Shown in pieces: positions 61,772 to 64,000 of a stretch of 64,000 nucleotides of DNA. Below the pieces are notes generated by a model. That model was not told where the DNA came from. It did not search any database and saw only the letters and a program-made list of their open reading frames with translations. A program made the translations under genes and the position numbers. This DNA comes from Gloeocapsopsis sp. IPPAS B-1203. Lineage in GTDB: Bacteria; Cyanobacteriota; Cyanobacteriia; Cyanobacteriales; Chroococcidiopsidaceae. The stretch is taken from NCBI RefSeq assembly GCF_002749975.1, contig NZ_PEIG01000007.1, positions 186,001 to 250,000 of the forward strand. Reading direction: 5' to 3'. Every line of letters starts with the position of its first letter. The first letter of the stretch is position 1.

Positions 61772-64000
61772 ATGAGAATCCTCAAAATCCAGACTTTACG
61801 CGGTCCCAATTACTGGAGTATTCGACGGCACAAGCTAATCGTCATGCGATTAGACTTAGAAGAGTTAGCTGAGAAACCCTCCAACGAAATATCAGGCTTC
61901 TACGAAGGATTAGTCGAGGCACTACCAAGTCTGGAATCACATTTGTGTTCGCCTGGCTGTCATGGTGGTTTTTTGATGCGGGTGCGTGAAGGCACAATGA
62001 TGGGGCACATTATCGAGCACGTCGCCCTAGAATTACAAGAACTTGCAGGAATGCCCGCAGGATTTGGTCGGACAAGGGAAACGGGAACTCCTGGAGTGTA
62101 TCAAGTTGTCTTTGAGTACCAAGAAGAGCAAGCAGGACGTTATACTGCCAGGGCAGCAGTGCGCCTTTGTCAAAGCATTGTGAATAAAGGGTACTATCTC
62201 CGACAAGAACTTGAGCAAGATCTAGAAGATCTTAGAGATCTACAGCGCGACGCCGCACTAGGACCAAGTACCGATGCGATTGTCCAAGAAGCCGAAGCAC
62301 GAGGTATGCCTTGGATGTCGTTGGGAACGCGCTTTTTAATTCAACTCGGCTACGGTGTCCATCAAAAACGCATTCAAGCGACGATGACAGCCCAAACAGG
62401 AATTTTGGGAGTTGAACTTGCCTGTGACAAAGAAGGAACAAAACGGATCTTAGCAGATGCAGGTGTGCCAGTTCCTAGAGGCACAGTGATTAACTATTTT
62501 GATGAACTTGAAACTGCGATCGCGGATGTTGGTGGCTACCCGATTGTAATTAAACCTCTTGATGGCAATCATGGTCGAGGGATTACGATTGATATTCGGA
62601 ATTGGGAAGAAGCTGAAGCGGCTTATGATGCAGCACGAGAGGTGTCACGGTCAATTATTGTTGAACGGTACTATACTGGTCGCGACCACCGCGTTTTAGT
62701 TGTTGATGGGAAAGTTGTAGCCGTAGCAGAACGCATACCTGCCCATGTTGTTGGTAATGGTGCAAGTACAATTGAAGAACTTATTAAGCAAACGAATAGT
62801 GACCCGAATCGCGGTGAAGGACACGATAATGTTCTGACTCGCATTGAACTGGACCGCACCAGCTACCAGCTTCTAGAACGACAGGGGTATACTGTTGATA
62901 CTGTGCTGCCTAAAGATGAAATTTGCTATCTGCGCGCGACAGCAAACTTAAGCACTGGTGGTATTGCTGTAGACCGCACTGACGATATTCACCCCGAAAA
63001 CGTCTGGTTAGCACAGCGAGTCGCTAAGGTTATTGGTTTAGATATTGCAGGAATTGATATTGTCACAGAAGACATCACACGTCCTTTGCGTGAAGTTGAT
63101 GGCGTGATTGTGGAAGTTAATGCTGCTCCTGGGTTTAGAATGCACGTCAGCCCTAGTCGCGGAATTCCTCGCAATGTCGCAGGGGCTGTATTAGATATGC
63201 TGTTTCCTCCCGAAAAACCCAGCCGCATTCCCATTCTAGCGGTGACTGGTACCAATGGTAAAACGACAACAACACGACTACTCGCCCATATTTTCAAACA
63301 AACAGGTCAAGTGATCGGTTATACAACAACTGACGGGACATATATTGGCGACTACTTAGTTGAACCAGGTGATAATACAGGTCCGCAAAGTGCGCAACTA
63401 ATTTTACAAGATCCGACTGTGGAAGTTGCTGTATTAGAATCGGCACGCGGAGGAATATTACGCTCAGGGTTAGCATTTGATGCTAGTAATGTTGGCGTCG
63501 TGTTGAATGTGGCTGCCGACCATTTAGGCATCGGTGATATTGACACCATCGATCAAATGGCACACCTCAAGAGTGTCGTTGCTGAAGCTGTCTTACCTAA
63601 TGGTTATGCTGTATTGAATGCAGATGACGTACGCGTGGCTGCGATGCGCGATCGCGTCAAATCACAAGTTGCTTTCTTTACCATGAGTCCTGACAATGAA
63701 CTGGTGAAGCAGCACACTCAACAAGGTGGATTAGCCGCAGTTTATGAAAACGGTTACTTATCAATTCTTAAAGGTGATTGGACACTACGCATCGAACAAG
63801 CAGTGAATGTACCGCTGACAATGGCAGGTAAAGCACCGTTTATGATTGCTAATGCTTTAGCCGCTAGTTTAGCCGCTTTTGTGCAAGGAGTCTCGATTGA
63901 GCAAATTCGCGCTGGGTTGAATACATTTAAAGCCTCGGTGAATCAAACACCAGGACGAATGAATCTATTCAATTTAGGTCGCTATCATGCACTCATTGAC
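61772..64000 (+). CDS. cphA: Cyanophycin synthetase (partial, 3' end off window)
   Basis: The first 743 residues are visible from ATG 61772; the family is about 870-900 residues, so roughly 130-160 are missing. The N-terminal domain (to about 160) is followed by an ATP-grasp domain that includes YPIVIKPLDGNHGRG and VNAAPGFRMHVSPSRGIPRN. A Mur-ligase-like domain with the P-loop VTGTNGKTTTTRLLA begins near 492. The enzyme polymerises aspartate and arginine into cyanophycin, the nitrogen store. It follows cphB by 137 bases, a usual operon-like order. Confidence 0.96.
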   Translation, partial: MRILKIQTLRGPNYWSIRRHKLIVMRLDLEELAEKPSNEISGFYEGLVEALPSLESHLCSPGCHGGFLMRVREGTMMGHIIEHVALELQELAGMPAGFGRTRETGTPGVYQVVFEYQEEQAGRYTARAAVRLCQSIVNKGYYLRQELEQDLEDLRDLQRDAALGPSTDAIVQEAEARGMPWMSLGTRFLIQLGYGVHQKRIQATMTAQTGILGVELACDKEGTKRILADAGVPVPRGTVINYFDELETAIADVGGYPIVIKPLDGNHGRGITIDIRNWEEAEAAYDAAREVSRSIIVERYYTGRDHRVLVVDGKVVAVAERIPAHVVGNGASTIEELIKQTNSDPNRGEGHDNVLTRIELDRTSYQLLERQGYTVDTVLPKDEICYLRATANLSTGGIAVDRTDDIHPENVWLAQRVAKVIGLDIAGIDIVTEDITRPLREVDGVIVEVNAAPGFRMHVSPSRGIPRNVAGAVLDMLFPPEKPSRIPILAVTGTNGKTTTTRLLAHIFKQTGQVIGYTTTDGTYIGDYLVEPGDNTGPQSAQLILQDPTVEVAVLESARGGILRSGLAFDASNVGVVLNVAADHLGIGDIDTIDQMAHLKSVVAEAVLPNGYAVLNADDVRVAAMRDRVKSQVAFFTMSPDNELVKQHTQQGGLAAVYENGYLSILKGDWTLRIEQAVNVPLTMAGKAPFMIANALAASLAAFVQGVSIEQIRAGLNTFKASVNQTPGRMNLFNLGRYHALID

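Noticed and set aside
1-64000. tRNA, rRNA, tmRNA, RNase P RNA, transposases
   Set aside because: I looked in intergenic regions for T-loop-like sequences, conserved RNA motifs and transposase motifs and found none I could support. A covariance-model scan would be decisive.

Overview
The window is chromosomal DNA from a cyanobacterium. The evidence is the abundant GCGATCGC (HIP1) palindrome, an ndhA-ndhI-ndhG-ndhE cluster, allophycocyanin ApcD, phycocyanobilin reductase PcyA, CyanoP/PsbP, the Mg-chelatase subunit ChlI, cyanophycinase plus cyanophycin synthetase, and DUF families largely confined to this phylum. The ebo genes and the cyanophycin genes would fit a terrestrial, unicellular or colonial lineage, but genus cannot be fixed from sequence alone. 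I saw no rRNA, tRNA, CRISPR array, transposase or phage block.

Layout. 0-2.3 kb: the ebo cluster (eboA-eboB-eboC, minus strand, eboC cut by the window edge). 2.9-7.9 kb: a plus-strand block of a divergent sigma factor, a DUF1822 protein, a membrane protein joining a CHAT caspase-like domain to a CHASE2 sensor, and a DUF928 protein. It converges on 8.0-15.6 kb: a minus-strand two-partner secretion operon (TpsA, TpsB) whose third gene is a TPR-CHAT protein with a signal peptide. 16-20 kb: NDH-1 subunits followed by NAD kinase. 20-25.4 kb: citrate synthase, SixA, a DHH phosphoesterase, an HNH nuclease and alanine racemase. 25.6-30 kb: a 19-residue-repeat protein, a YjzC-tailed protein, a sucrose-phosphate-synthase-like glycosyltransferase and an RRM protein. 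30-37.8 kb: a degenerate M48 protease-like protein, ChlI, a carotenoid-desaturase-like flavoprotein, a 2Fe-2S protein and a response regulator. 38-41 kb: sulfate ABC transporter genes sbpA-cysT-cysW, with a NIL-domain remnant where more of the operon might be expected. 41-52.4 kb: housekeeping and photosynthesis genes (asnS, rlmD, apcD, pcyA, maf, psbP, larB). 52.4-58.1 kb: two paralogous peptide-type binding proteins flanking decayed toxin-antitoxin and Uma2 genes. 58-64 kb: SMP-30, ispF, trmD, cphB and cphA (cut by the window edge).

The most interesting region is 2.9-15.6 kb. A CHAT protease coupled to a membrane sensor lies beside a sigma factor and faces an operon exporting a second CHAT protein through, or alongside, a two-partner secretion system. 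The linkage resembles in outline the CHAT-protease/sigma-factor wiring of type III-E CRISPR (Craspase), but without CRISPR; that reading is inference. A second theme is gene decay: broken AbrB, PIN, HepT and Uma2 genes and a NIL remnant, interspersed with dispersed hairpin repeats and short tandem repeats.
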